A stretch of 25,945 nt of DNA from Methanobacteriota archaeon (GTDB lineage: Archaea > Methanobacteriota > Methanobacteria > Methanobacteriales > Methanobacteriaceae), in NCBI GenBank assembly GCA_023434825.1, contig JAEYSH010000229.1, positions 1 through 25,945 of the forward strand, given 5' to 3'. Below the pieces are notes generated by a model, which was given only the letters and a program-made list of their open reading frames with translations, did not search any database and was not told the origin of the DNA. A program made the position numbers and the translations under genes. Below are positions 14,983 to 23,235 of this stretch, piece after piece; position 1 is the first letter of the stretch; every line of letters starts with the position of its first letter.

Positions 14983-15993
14983 ATGAAAATATGTATATTA
15001 GGTTTTGGTGCAGTAGGAAATGGGGTAGCAAAAGTCTTTTCCATGAAAAAAGAGGAAGTTAAAGAAAAGTATGGTATAAATCTTATAATTTCTGCTGTTA
15101 CTGATACATCGGGAGCTGCAATATCTGATGAAGGTTTAGATCCTGATTTATTATTATCTGTGAAAGAAAAAACTGGAAAGGTTTCAAATTATCCAGAATA
15201 TGGTATTGCCGGAATTTCAAATTTAGAAGTACTGGATAAAGCTGATTATGACTGCCTTGTGGAAGTTACACCAACAGACATAGAAGATGGTGAACCAGCA
15301 AAAAGTCATATCTTAAAAGCATTCAGCGATAAAAAAGATGTTGTTACATCTAATAAAGGACCTCTTGCGTTGTCCTTTAAAGAACTGGCTATTTCAGCTA
15401 AAGATAATGGTGTTCAATTTAAATTTGAAGCTTCTGTGGGTGGTGCAATGCCTATAATAAATTTTGCCCATGAAACTTTGTCTGGTAATGATATAGAATC
15501 AATTTTAGGTATTTTAAATGGTACTACTAATTATATTCTTTCAAGAATGGCTAAGGAAGGTTCTTCGTATGAACAGATATTAAAAGAATCTCAAGAACTT
15601 GGAATTGCTGAAACTAATCCAGCTCAAGATGTTGAAGGTTTAGATGCGGCTTGTAAAGTAGTTATTCTTGCAAATTCACTTATGAACATGGATGTAAATT
15701 TAAAAGATGTTGAAATAACTGGAATATCTAAAATTACACCAGAAGCTATATCACTTGCGCAAAAAGAGGGTTATTTAATTAAATTAATTGGTGAAGTTTC
15801 TCCTGAATCTCTGGAAGTTGCTCCTAGGCTTGTAAAAGAAGGTTCTCCTTTTGCAGTTGAAGGAACATTAAATGTTGCTTCCCTAAAAACTGACCTTGCA
15901 GATGATGTAACTGTTGTTGGAAAAGGAGCAGGGTCTATTGAAACAGCATCTGCTATTTTAAGTGATATTTTAAGTATTTATAAATCTAAATAA
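14983..15993 (+). CDS. hom: Homoserine dehydrogenase
   Basis: 336 residues. An N-terminal Rossmann fold begins LGFGAVGNGVAKVF (GxGxxG at 7-12). The substrate-binding and catalytic domain contains SNKGPLALSFKEL and the LNGTTNYILSRM signature. The enzyme reduces aspartate semialdehyde to homoserine with NAD(P)H, on the path to threonine and methionine. It lacks the C-terminal ACT domain present in many bacterial homologues. It starts at ATG after GGAGTGA (14972-14978) and follows the ACT-protein gene closely. The ApgM-family gene comes 39 bases later and could encode the next enzyme of the pathway. Confidence 0.92.
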   Translation: MKICILGFGAVGNGVAKVFSMKKEEVKEKYGINLIISAVTDTSGAAISDEGLDPDLLLSVKEKTGKVSNYPEYGIAGISNLEVLDKADYDCLVEVTPTDIEDGEPAKSHILKAFSDKKDVVTSNKGPLALSFKELAISAKDNGVQFKFEASVGGAMPIINFAHETLSGNDIESILGILNGTTNYILSRMAKEGSSYEQILKESQELGIAETNPAQDVEGLDAACKVVILANSLMNMDVNLKDVEITGISKITPEAISLAQKEGYLIKLIGEVSPESLEVAPRLVKEGSPFAVEGTLNVASLKTDLADDVTVVGKGAGSIETASAILSDILSIYKSK

Positions 15994-16032
15994 TTTTATT
16001 GATATTTTGATGTTTTTTGGAGATTATAAAGC

Positions 16033-17244
16033 ATGAAGTATGTAGTAATAATAGGCGATGGGATGGCAGATTATCCCTTAAAAGAATTAAATAATAAAAC
16101 ACCACTTCAAGCATCAGTAATTCCTAATATGGATTATATAGCGTCTAATGGTGTAAATGGATTTTTAAAAACAATTCCGGATAATATGGACCCGGGCTCT
16201 GATGTTGCAAATCTTGCTATTATGGGATATGATCCTGAGGAATTTTATACAGGTAGAGGCCCTCTTGAAGCTGCAAGTATTGGTGCAAATATTCAAGATG
16301 GAGAAGTGGCATTCAGATGTAATTTTATTACAGAAAAAGAAGGTATTTTAGCTGATTTTAATGCAAACCATATTTCTACTGATGAATCAGAAAAGCTTAT
16401 TAAAACACTTAATGATGAATTTGGAGATATAGGAAAATTTTATCTTGGCGTAAGTTACCGAAATTTGTTTGTATTTAATGATGAAGATTCTGCATCTCTT
16501 AAATCATTACCTCCACATGATATTGTTGGTGATAAGATTGAAGAGAGTTTATTAAAGCCCTATGGCGATAAAAATGCAGAATTATTAAATAATATGATGA
16601 ATGAATCAACTGAATTGCTTGAAAACCATCATGTTAATAAAGAAAGAATTAAATCAGGGAAAAATCCTGCAAATATGATCTGGTTGTGGGGACAAGGTGT
16701 TAGACCGCAAATGCCAGCATTTAAAGATAAATATGGATTAAAAGGCGCTACAATCACTGGAGTAGACTTAATTAAAGGTCTTGGAATATATCTTGGACTT
16801 AATAATATTGATGTTCCTGGAGCAACAGGATACTTCGATACAGACTATAAACAAAAGGCAGAATATGCAATTGATGCTCTTGATGACCACGATTTAATAT
16901 TTATTCATATTGAAGCCCCTGATGAAGCGGGACATGCTGGCGATATTGAAGAAAAAATCAAAGCCATAGAAAGTATTGACCATAAAATTGTGGGAAAAGT
17001 TCTTGATGAACTCCCTAAATATGATGATTATGCTATTTCAATACTTCCGGACCATGCAACACCAATTTATGTTAAAACACATACTATGGAACCTGTTCCT
17101 TACGCTATGTGCTCTACAAATAATAATAGGGATGATGCGAGTCAATATAATGAAGTATCTGCAAAAAGAGGTTCACTTGGAACAATAGAAGGGCATAAAT
17201 TTATGAATAATTTTTTGAAATTTTCTAAAAATGCTGTAAATTAA
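16033..17244 (+). CDS. apgM: ApgM-family cofactor-independent phosphoglycerate mutase / proposed homoserine kinase
   Basis: 403 residues of the alkaline phosphatase superfamily, archaeal-type phosphoglycerate mutase branch. Metal-ligand motifs are visible: IIGDGMAD (Asp9), PGSDVANLAIMGYDP with the candidate nucleophile Ser, HIEAPDEAGHAGD, and LPDHATPIYVKTHTMEPVP. The length is normal for the family. ApgM interconverts 2- and 3-phosphoglycerate in glycolysis and gluconeogenesis. A subset of this family has been proposed to be a homoserine kinase because it sits beside threonine-pathway genes; here it directly follows hom, which fits that proposal. The sequence alone does not separate the two roles. 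It starts at ATG with GGAGAT upstream. Confidence 0.85.
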   Translation: MKYVVIIGDGMADYPLKELNNKTPLQASVIPNMDYIASNGVNGFLKTIPDNMDPGSDVANLAIMGYDPEEFYTGRGPLEAASIGANIQDGEVAFRCNFITEKEGILADFNANHISTDESEKLIKTLNDEFGDIGKFYLGVSYRNLFVFNDEDSASLKSLPPHDIVGDKIEESLLKPYGDKNAELLNNMMNESTELLENHHVNKERIKSGKNPANMIWLWGQGVRPQMPAFKDKYGLKGATITGVDLIKGLGIYLGLNNIDVPGATGYFDTDYKQKAEYAIDALDDHDLIFIHIEAPDEAGHAGDIEEKIKAIESIDHKIVGKVLDELPKYDDYAISILPDHATPIYVKTHTMEPVPYAMCSTNNNRDDASQYNEVSAKRGSLGTIEGHKFMNNFLKFSKNAVN

Positions 17245-17262
17245 GATATAGCTAGTTAATAT

Positions 17263-17295
17263 GTGGAATTATTAAAATTTTTTTAATTTTACCAC
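17263..17295 (+). terminator. Hairpin plus T-run terminator after apgM
   Basis: GTGG (17263-17266) and CCAC (17292-17295) frame an imperfect inverted repeat with an inner ATTAAAA/TTTTAAT stem, and the centre contains a run of seven T. It lies 19 bases after the apgM stop, suggesting the aspartate-family transcript ends here and pyrG has its own promoter. Confidence 0.45.
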
Positions 17296-17334
17296 TAAAT
17301 TTTTAAAATTATTCAAGATTATATCCATAAATAA

Positions 17335-17343
17335 TTTATATAA
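17335..17343 (+). promoter_or_regulatory. TATA box for pyrG
   Basis: TTTATATAA, a near-consensus archaeal box A, lies about 100 bases upstream of the pyrG start. A start site about 25 bases downstream would give a leader of roughly 70 bases. Confidence 0.5.
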
Positions 17344-17422
17344 TACTGGATAAATCGAAATTATATTTTATAGATTATAATTTTAAAATCTATTTGAAAT
17401 TTTAATGATAATAATGATTTTT

Positions 17423-17433
17423 AAGAGGAGAGG
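17423..17433 (+). promoter_or_regulatory. Ribosome binding site that decides the pyrG start
   Basis: AAGAGGAGAGG lies 6 bases before the CTG at 17440 (about 9 from its core GGAG) and supports initiation at this rare codon. Confidence 0.7.
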
Positions 17434-17439
17434 ATTCAT

Positions 17440-19038
17440 CTGTCAAAATATATTGTAGTAACAGGGGGAGTAGTAAGCTCAATAGGAAAAGGAATAACAG
17501 CAGCATCAATAGGACGAATTTTAAGATCTTATGGGATTGATGTGACTGCAATAAAGATAGATCCCTATTTAAACTGGGATTCAGGGACACTTAACCCTTA
17601 TCAACATGGTGAAGTGTTTGTAACAGAAGATGGTATGGAGACAGACCTTGATCTTGGTCATTACGAAAGATTTTTAGATACAGAACTTTCTGGTGATTCT
17701 AATATAACAACTGGTAAAGTTTATTCATCTGTTATTGAAAGAGAGAGGAAAGGAGATTATTTGGGTTCATGCGTTCAGATTATTCCTCATATTACTGATC
17801 AGATTAAATCAATGATTAGAAAAATAGCTAAAAAAACTGAAGCTGATGTTGTTCTTGTTGAAATAGGTGGAACTGTTGGGGATATTGAAAGCCAGCCATT
17901 TTTAGAAGCGGTAAGACAGTTACGTAATGAAGAAGGTCATGATAATGTGATGTTTGTTCATGTAACTTATGTACCTTATTTAAGAGCTGCTGGAGAATTT
18001 AAAACAAAACCTACTCAGCACAGCACAAAGGAGCTTAGAAGTACTGGTATTAATCCTGACATGATTATTTGCAGGTCTGAACTTCCAATAGATGCTCCTT
18101 TAAAGCAAAAAATAGCTCATTTTTGTGATGTTGAACGTGATGCTGTTATAAACTGTCCCGATGTTAATTCAATTTATGAAGTTCCATTAATTTTAAATGA
18201 AGAAAATGTTGGTGATTATGTTCTTAAGCGTATGAAAATGGACGGTGAACATCCTGATCTTACCCAATGGGATAAAATTGTACAATCTCTTAAAATTGAT
18301 GAACCTATTGTAAACATTGGGATTATTGGGAAATATGTTGAGCTTGAAGATGCCTATATAAGTATTAGAGAATCTTTAAAACATGCTGCTGCCGAAGTAG
18401 GAGTTAAGGTTCATATTGAATGGATCAGCGCAGAAGATTCCATAGACATAGAAAAACTTGAAGGGTTAAATGCAATATTAATACCTGGTGGATTTGGTGA
18501 AAGAGGTATTTCAGGTAAATTAGATGCAGTCAGGTATTCAATTGAACATAAAGTTCCTTTATTTGGTATTTGCCTTGGAATGCAAGCAATGGTTATTGAA
18601 TTTGCCAGAATGAATGGATTTGAAGATGCTAATAGTACTGAATTTGACCCTAACACAAAAAATCCAGTAATTGATATAATGCCTGAACAAATTAAGGTTG
18701 AATATATGGGCGGAACAATGAGGCTTGGTTCTTATCCTTGTAATATCAAAAAAGATACATTAGCATATGATGCGTATGGATTAAAGAATGTAGATGAAAG
18801 ACACAGGCATAGATTTGAATTTAATAATGAATACCGCGAGATTTTACAGGAGAAAGGATTAATCATTTCAGGTATTTCACCTAACTACTTATTAGTTGAA
18901 ATGATTGAACTTAAAGATCATCCATGGTTTTTAGGATGTCAATTCCACCCTGAATTTAAATCAAGACCAAATAATGCACATCCAATTTTTGTTTCATTCA
19001 TGAAGGCCGCATTTGAGAATAAAAGAGAAAACGATTAA
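17440..19038 (+). CDS. pyrG: CTP synthase (non-canonical CTG start)
   Basis: 532 residues, normal for the family. The synthetase domain begins SKYIVVTGGVVSSIGKGITA (P-loop) and continues with DPYLNWDSGTLNPYQHGEVF. The class I glutaminase domain has GICLGMQAM (Cys nucleophile) and GCQFHPEFKSRP (His and Glu of the triad). It aminates UTP to CTP using glutamine and ATP. The start is unusual. Family proteins begin MSKYI or similar, and here the Met position is CTG at 17440. The frame upstream is closed by TAA at 17422-17424, with no in-frame ATG, GTG or TTG between. AAGAGGAGAGG at 17423-17433 is a well-placed ribosome binding site. The first in-frame ATG (17542) would remove the P-loop. The prepilin peptidase gene follows 21 bases later. 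Confidence 0.93.
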   Translation: MSKYIVVTGGVVSSIGKGITAASIGRILRSYGIDVTAIKIDPYLNWDSGTLNPYQHGEVFVTEDGMETDLDLGHYERFLDTELSGDSNITTGKVYSSVIERERKGDYLGSCVQIIPHITDQIKSMIRKIAKKTEADVVLVEIGGTVGDIESQPFLEAVRQLRNEEGHDNVMFVHVTYVPYLRAAGEFKTKPTQHSTKELRSTGINPDMIICRSELPIDAPLKQKIAHFCDVERDAVINCPDVNSIYEVPLILNEENVGDYVLKRMKMDGEHPDLTQWDKIVQSLKIDEPIVNIGIIGKYVELEDAYISIRESLKHAAAEVGVKVHIEWISAEDSIDIEKLEGLNAILIPGGFGERGISGKLDAVRYSIEHKVPLFGICLGMQAMVIEFARMNGFEDANSTEFDPNTKNPVIDIMPEQIKVEYMGGTMRLGSYPCNIKKDTLAYDAYGLKNVDERHRHRFEFNNEYREILQEKGLIISGISPNYLLVEMIELKDHPWFLGCQFHPEFKSRPNNAHPIFVSFMKAAFENKREND

Positions 19039-19059
19039 AATTCAGCCACAAGTGATTCT

Positions 19060-20220
19060 ATGATACCAGAGATACCATTACTTTGTACAATAATAGCAAT
19101 TATAGCATGTATTTATGCAAGTTTCACTGATTTAAAATCAGGAATTATTCAAAATAAATTAACTTTTCCTTTAATTGGGATAGGATTAGCTCTTAATGCG
19201 TTCTACGGTTATACTATCGGTAATATCTTGTTAATAGTTTATGCATTAATTTTTACTGCTGGAATTTTTGTTTTTGGATATTTATTATGGAAAATGGGAG
19301 CATGGGCAGGTGGAGATGTTAAATTATTCACCGCTTTGGCTGCATTACTTCCTTTTTACCCAAATATTGTTAATTATAGTATTTTAGGTATTCAGTTCCC
19401 AATTAATGCTTCTTATCTATTCCCCTTAACTATAATAATAAACAGTATTCTGGCAATACTTCCATTTTTACTGATATTTATTTTTTACATTGTTTTAAGG
19501 AAGAAAAAATATCTTATGGATGAATTAACAAAACCAATAAAAAATTACCGTAAAAACATTGTTTTGACTCTGGTAATTACCTCAGCAGTAACTTTGACTA
19601 TTATTATAACTCCTTATCTTCCATTTCAGATAATACTAGTTTCTTTAATTTTAATTTACATTTTAACATTAACTATTTCAAAAATACCAGATAGGATTAA
19701 AGCAGTTTTAGTATCTGTTTTAACAGTTTATGCTCTTTATACTAACATATATTTGACTTTAAGTAGTATTGCTGTACTATTTATTCTAATAAATGTAACT
19801 GAAATTGTTAAAGTGCTACTTACTAAAGTTAACAAGAAAGCATTGCAGGATGATTTTAATATCAATGATTTAAAAGAAGGGATGATTCCTGCTTATAATT
19901 TATATCAAAGAGATGATGAGGTCTACTTTGATAAAAAAGGGTTATTTTCTAAAATAAAGGATGCAGTTAAAAGTGCTGATCCTACAAGTGTGTCAAAACC
20001 GAAAGGTAAGCTTTTAGTTAGTAATATGGCTGCAGGATTAACAAAAGAGAATATAAAACTTCTAAAAGGATTGTATAATGAAAATAAGATATCTGAGAGG
20101 TTTAAAATTAAAAAAGGAGTTCCTTTTGCACCATCAATTTTAATTGGTCTTTTAATTTCTCTATTTATTGGAGATCTTGCAGTTATGCTCCAGCAATTAC
20201 TTTATTTTTTATTTACATGA
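19060..20220 (+). CDS. A24-family prepilin peptidase (EppA/FlaK-like)
   Basis: 386 residues, strongly hydrophobic, with about eight predicted membrane segments. The two catalytic Asp of A24 aspartic peptidases are visible: Asp24 in TDLKSGIIQNKLT and Asp86 in GAWAGGDVK (GxGD-type motif). The enzyme cleaves the short basic leader of archaeal pilins or archaellins on the cytoplasmic side. It is longer than bacterial TapA-type enzymes because of a second membrane region plus a soluble loop (about 260-350, containing DLKEGMIPAYNLYQR). That layout matches archaeal EppA-type peptidases specific for class III (QxSxE) pilins, consistent with the pilin genes downstream. It starts at ATG 21 bases after pyrG. 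Confidence 0.88.
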   Translation: MIPEIPLLCTIIAIIACIYASFTDLKSGIIQNKLTFPLIGIGLALNAFYGYTIGNILLIVYALIFTAGIFVFGYLLWKMGAWAGGDVKLFTALAALLPFYPNIVNYSILGIQFPINASYLFPLTIIINSILAILPFLLIFIFYIVLRKKKYLMDELTKPIKNYRKNIVLTLVITSAVTLTIIITPYLPFQIILVSLILIYILTLTISKIPDRIKAVLVSVLTVYALYTNIYLTLSSIAVLFILINVTEIVKVLLTKVNKKALQDDFNINDLKEGMIPAYNLYQRDDEVYFDKKGLFSKIKDAVKSADPTSVSKPKGKLLVSNMAAGLTKENIKLLKGLYNENKISERFKIKKGVPFAPSILIGLLISLFIGDLAVMLQQLLYFLFT

Positions 20221-20301
20221 AATAGATATTTTTATTATTACTTAATTTTTAATTAAAAAACAAATGATTCATAATTTTAATAAATTTTGATTTACCCAAA
20301 A

Positions 20302-20309
20302 TTTATATA
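20302..20309 (+). promoter_or_regulatory. TATA box for the class III pilin gene
   Basis: TTTATATA is a consensus archaeal box A. A start site about 25 bases downstream falls near 20333, ten bases before the ATG at 20343. It argues against translation from the GTG at 20310, which overlaps the promoter. Confidence 0.6.
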
Positions 20310-20342
20310 GTGAAAAACATAATTTATAAGATAGTGAAGAAA

Positions 20343-20762
20343 ATGGATGATAGAGGGCAAATATCGGCTGAATACTTGTTGTTAATAGTTGTTATTTTAG
20401 TTATTTTAAGTTTTGTAACTATCCCATTAATGGGAGAATCAATTGATGCAAGTAATAACGTTTCACAGGCTTCAGATGCAAAAGTTGTAGTTGAAAGTAT
20501 TGCAAACGCGGTGAATATTGTTTATGCTAATGGTCCAGGGGCTAAAAAATCATTAGATGTAAATATTCCTAAAAATGGAATGGATATTCAATATAATTCA
20601 AGTAGTTTAATTTTAAAAAATAATATTGCAAAACCAGTTAATGCTACAGTAAATGCTAATGTGTCTCTTAATACAAATACACTAAATAAAGGATGGTATA
20701 AAGCCATCGTTTATTGGGACTTTGGAAAAACTTTTGTAAATGTTAATTTAACTAAGACCTAA
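20343..20762 (+). CDS. Class III (QxSxE) type IV pilin-like protein
   Basis: 139 residues from the ATG at 20343 (MDDRGQISAEYLLL). The class III signal motif QISAEYLLL directly follows the charged leader MDDRG and starts a hydrophobic helix of about 20 residues, so cleavage is expected between Gly5 and Gln6. The rest is a small Asn-rich, beta-type domain with several N-x-S/T sites (for example NNVS, NATV, NVSL) that could be glycosylated outside the cell. The upstream GTG at 20310 is rejected because of the TATA box there. The gene lies 122 bases after the prepilin peptidase, its probable processing enzyme, and 20 bases before a membrane-protein gene. Confidence 0.85.
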   Translation: MDDRGQISAEYLLLIVVILVILSFVTIPLMGESIDASNNVSQASDAKVVVESIANAVNIVYANGPGAKKSLDVNIPKNGMDIQYNSSSLILKNNIAKPVNATVNANVSLNTNTLNKGWYKAIVYWDFGKTFVNVNLTKT

Positions 20763-20782
20763 TCTATTATTTGGAAGATAAC

Positions 20783-21664
20783 ATGAAATTTTTTACATTA
20801 TTTGGAGATATTATTATTAAAATGTTTAATTTTGTTGGAATGTTAATTATAGAGATCCCTAACATTCCTAATAGGTTAAGAGGCATAGATACTAATAATA
20901 TCAAAGAAAAAGTTGATACAGACTCTATTAAGGAAAATATATCTAAAATTAAAAATGATAGCAGGATTCAGAATAATCTATCTAAAATTAGAGTTACAGA
21001 AACGCTTCATAACCAAACAATTAATGAAAATATTGAAACTTTTGATTCAGATATTCTTGTTGAAATTTCAGAAAAGTATTCATCAGAAGAGAAAGAACGG
21101 ACAGTTTTCTTACTTCAAATCGTGGCAGCAGCGTTCTTGGTAGTATCAATGCTTTTTATATTTAATTTCTTATCTTTAATTATATATGGAATTTTAGGAG
21201 TTGTTCTAATAGCTTATATACTTTATACTCTTTTTTCAAAAATCAGCAGTATGTATAAATCTGATTTTAAAGCATATCGTGATTTCTTTTTAATGTATAT
21301 TGCAGTTGGTATTTTATTGATATTAGTTGGCACTAATCCTGCATTTTTCATGTCATACTCTTTTGAATTTTTACCTTCCCTTTCAGTTTTGATCTTTGCA
21401 GTAATAGCCGTTATTGCAGTATTTTTGATTTTTAGAATTAGATATCATAGAAATTTTACTTATGGTATTGTAATTGAGAGTGGTAAAAAAACAGCTTATG
21501 TTAAAGTAGATTATGATATTTGTTCTAATGTAAAACCAGATATTTATATTGTAGACAATAATTTTGGTGCAAGTGATGGAGATAAGGTTAAACTTCAAAT
21601 TGATGAAAAAATTTTAAGTATGAAAGGAAATAAACCTAGCTCCATAATTGAAATTCTAAAATAG
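20783..21664 (+). CDS. Four-helix membrane protein of the pilin locus, function unknown
   Basis: 293 residues from the ATG at 20783, preceded by TTGGAAGAT; the in-frame TTG at 20771 is less likely. A hydrophobic N-terminal segment is followed by a charged region (about 25-110) rich in Asn, Lys and Ile (IKEKVDTDSIKENISKIKND). Four membrane helices lie between about 110 and 220, and a C-terminal soluble domain (about 225-293, GIVIESGKKTAYVKVDYDIC and DKVKLQIDEKILSMKG) has beta-rich patterns. It may belong to an archaeal family of uncharacterised membrane proteins such as DUF2101, but I cannot confirm this. Its position between two pilin genes suggests a role in pilus assembly or anchoring; no further function can be read. 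Confidence 0.72.
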   Translation: MKFFTLFGDIIIKMFNFVGMLIIEIPNIPNRLRGIDTNNIKEKVDTDSIKENISKIKNDSRIQNNLSKIRVTETLHNQTINENIETFDSDILVEISEKYSSEEKERTVFLLQIVAAAFLVVSMLFIFNFLSLIIYGILGVVLIAYILYTLFSKISSMYKSDFKAYRDFFLMYIAVGILLILVGTNPAFFMSYSFEFLPSLSVLIFAVIAVIAVFLIFRIRYHRNFTYGIVIESGKKTAYVKVDYDICSNVKPDIYIVDNNFGASDGDKVKLQIDEKILSMKGNKPSSIIEILK

Positions 21665-21665
21665 C

Positions 21666-21703
21666 TCTTTTTAATAATTAGAATATAGAAATATTATTAA
21701 AGA
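21666..21703. terminator. Bidirectional terminator-like inverted repeat between convergent genes
   Basis: TCTTTTTAATAAT (21666-21678) and ATTATTAAAGA (21693-21703) are inverted copies apart from a two-base insertion. They sit in the 43-base gap between the membrane-protein gene (plus) and the second pilin gene (minus), so the element could end both transcripts. Confidence 0.45.
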
Positions 21704-21707
21704 ACAA

Positions 21708-22127
21708 TTAGACAATTATAACTCCATAATTATGTCTACCCGTTACCACAACATCATCAAATAAGTTTGTATTATTATTTGTATTAATACCGTAATTACC
21801 TACCTTTGCCATTGATTGTATTGTTGCATTGAATACAGTTCTGTTAGCCTCAATAGAAATAGGTCCAGATATATTTAATAATAATGTTAAGTTTTGACCA
21901 CTACCATTCATTCGAATTTCATTAATTCGTGTTGGATTTAAGTTCTTATTAGTAATGGCTATAATAGTTATAGCATCTGTAGCACCGGTTCTTGCTGCTG
22001 CTGTAATTGAACTTATCTCATTTTGTTCACTGGCATATGATCCAACTAAAATAACTATTACAAGCATGAAAGCAATAACAAGTACAAATTCTATTGAAAT
22101 TTGTCCTCTTTGATCCATTTTTATCAT
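21708..22127 (-). CDS. Second class III (QxSxE) pilin-like protein, opposite strand
   Basis: 139 residues. The leader MIKMDQRG is followed by QISIEFVLVIAF, an exact class III motif (Gln +1, Ser +3, Glu +5), and a hydrophobic helix ending near residue 30. Cleavage is expected between Gly8 and Gln9. The short remaining domain contains N-x-S/T sites (NGSG, NLTL, NISG, NRTV, NATI). ATG codons occur at 22127 and 22118; AGAGAAG is nearer the first, but the choice is uncertain and does not affect the mature protein. It is transcribed opposite to the other pilus genes from the 214-bp gap shared with the minor-pilin run, so it may be expressed independently, perhaps as the major or an alternative subunit. 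Confidence 0.82.
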   Translation of the reverse strand: MIKMDQRGQISIEFVLVIAFMLVIVILVGSYASEQNEISSITAAARTGATDAITIIAITNKNLNPTRINEIRMNGSGQNLTLLLNISGPISIEANRTVFNATIQSMAKVGNYGINTNNNTNLFDDVVVTGRHNYGVIIV

Positions 22128-22341
22128 TATTATTTTTTCTTCTCTGGATTTATATTCTTTGCTATGATTGATTATGTTTATGATTTTTTAGATCAAATGA
22201 ATTTTCATTTTTAATATTTTTTTTATAAATAATAAGACTTTACAAACATATATATGTATTATGCAGCAATAACTAACTAACAATAGTCTATGGGTACCAA
22301 ATGTTGATTATAAAGTATATTTATAAATTTGAGGGATATAC
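22128..22341. promoter_or_regulatory. Divergent promoter region between the second pilin and the minor-pilin run
   Basis: This 214-bp spacer separates two divergent transcripts. It holds a perfect 12-base palindrome, ACATATATATGT (22246-22257), and an AT-rich TATA-like stretch near 22314-22328 close to the + strand start. GAGGGATAT (22331-22339) is the ribosome binding site for the TTG at 22342. No single box can be assigned with certainty. Confidence 0.4.
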
Positions 22342-23235
22342 TTGAGATTATTAAGAAAAGATTCTGATGGTCAAATTTTTTCAATTGATCTTTTACTTGC
22401 ACTTATTCCTCTTGTTTTGATAATAGGTTTAGCGGCTACAAGTATGGATAATATGCTCTATTTAGTTCAAGGCACTGTTTTTCAGAGTTCAACTGAAAGA
22501 GTTGCTGGAGATACTGTAAATACACTTATTGAAACCTCAGGAACACCTTATAATTGGGAATTGTTAAATGACAATAGTTCTGTTGTAGGCCTTGCTAAGT
22601 ATGATACTAATAAAAAAATACCCATTCAAAATTATTTATCTCCATATAAACTCAATGCTTTACAACCTGAGGATGTCCAGAATTTATTAGGTCCAGAATA
22701 TGGATTTTACATGAATATAACAAGAGCTGATAATAAAGTGGTTACAATTAGAACGTTGGGGACATATAATAATAGCGCTCAAAATATAATCAAAGTAGAG
22801 CGATTGGTAGTTACATCAAGTCTTCAGTTAGAAGCATCTTTAGAAGGTTTAATTAGGGCCACAGGGCAGCCTAAAACATATACAACAACTTTTCCTACCA
22901 ATAATATTTATGTTCAGTCTTATGATTACTGGGTTATAGTAATAAATAGGGGATATGATTCAGCAAGTGTAGATGTTAATGATGATCCTGTTATAGATCA
23001 TAATGAGATTAAACATGATATTACAGAATATAAAGAGCAAATAAATGATACTTATTTAAAAAATCAAACTAATTTATTAAATAATATAGTTACTGTAAGA
23101 GGAGAAAGTACTCCTGGAAATAATATGGATGTTTATGTTGTTTCTGCTCCTAAAGGTACTCCTGCAAGCGAAATTAGTCTCGATGGTTTTAAATTAAGAC
23201 AAGCATTATTCCAATTTTATGTATGGGTGAAATAA
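22342..23235 (+). CDS. Secreted minor-pilin-like protein (GQIFSID motif)
   Basis: 297 residues from a TTG at 22342, behind GAGGGATAT. The basic leader MRLLRKDSDG is followed by QIFSIDLLLALIPLVLIIGL, a hydrophobic helix. The motif is a variant of class III: Gln at +1 but Ser at +4 and Asp at +5. The remaining roughly 260 residues form an extracellular domain with N-x-S/T sites and no cysteine; I do not recognise it. The stop is immediately followed by the ATG of the next gene, so the two are translationally coupled. The hydrophobic, negatively charged N-terminus and linkage to pilin genes suggest a minor pilin or surface subunit processed by the nearby A24 peptidase; the variant motif makes processing uncertain. 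Confidence 0.75.
   Translation: MRLLRKDSDGQIFSIDLLLALIPLVLIIGLAATSMDNMLYLVQGTVFQSSTERVAGDTVNTLIETSGTPYNWELLNDNSSVVGLAKYDTNKKIPIQNYLSPYKLNALQPEDVQNLLGPEYGFYMNITRADNKVVTIRTLGTYNNSAQNIIKVERLVVTSSLQLEASLEGLIRATGQPKTYTTTFPTNNIYVQSYDYWVIVINRGYDSASVDVNDDPVIDHNEIKHDITEYKEQINDTYLKNQTNLLNNIVTVRGESTPGNNMDVYVVSAPKGTPASEISLDGFKLRQALFQFYVWVK

Noticed and set aside
17542..17544. ATG as the start of pyrG
   Set aside because: It would remove about 34 residues including the P-loop that is conserved in all CTP synthases.
20310..20312. GTG as the start of the first pilin
   Set aside because: It directly abuts a consensus TATA box and would give a leader of 16 residues; the ATG at 20343 gives the typical short charged leader.
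22246..22257. Palindrome ACATATATATGT as a specific operator
   Set aside because: Short alternating AT palindromes are common in such AT-rich DNA; kept only as part of the divergent promoter region.
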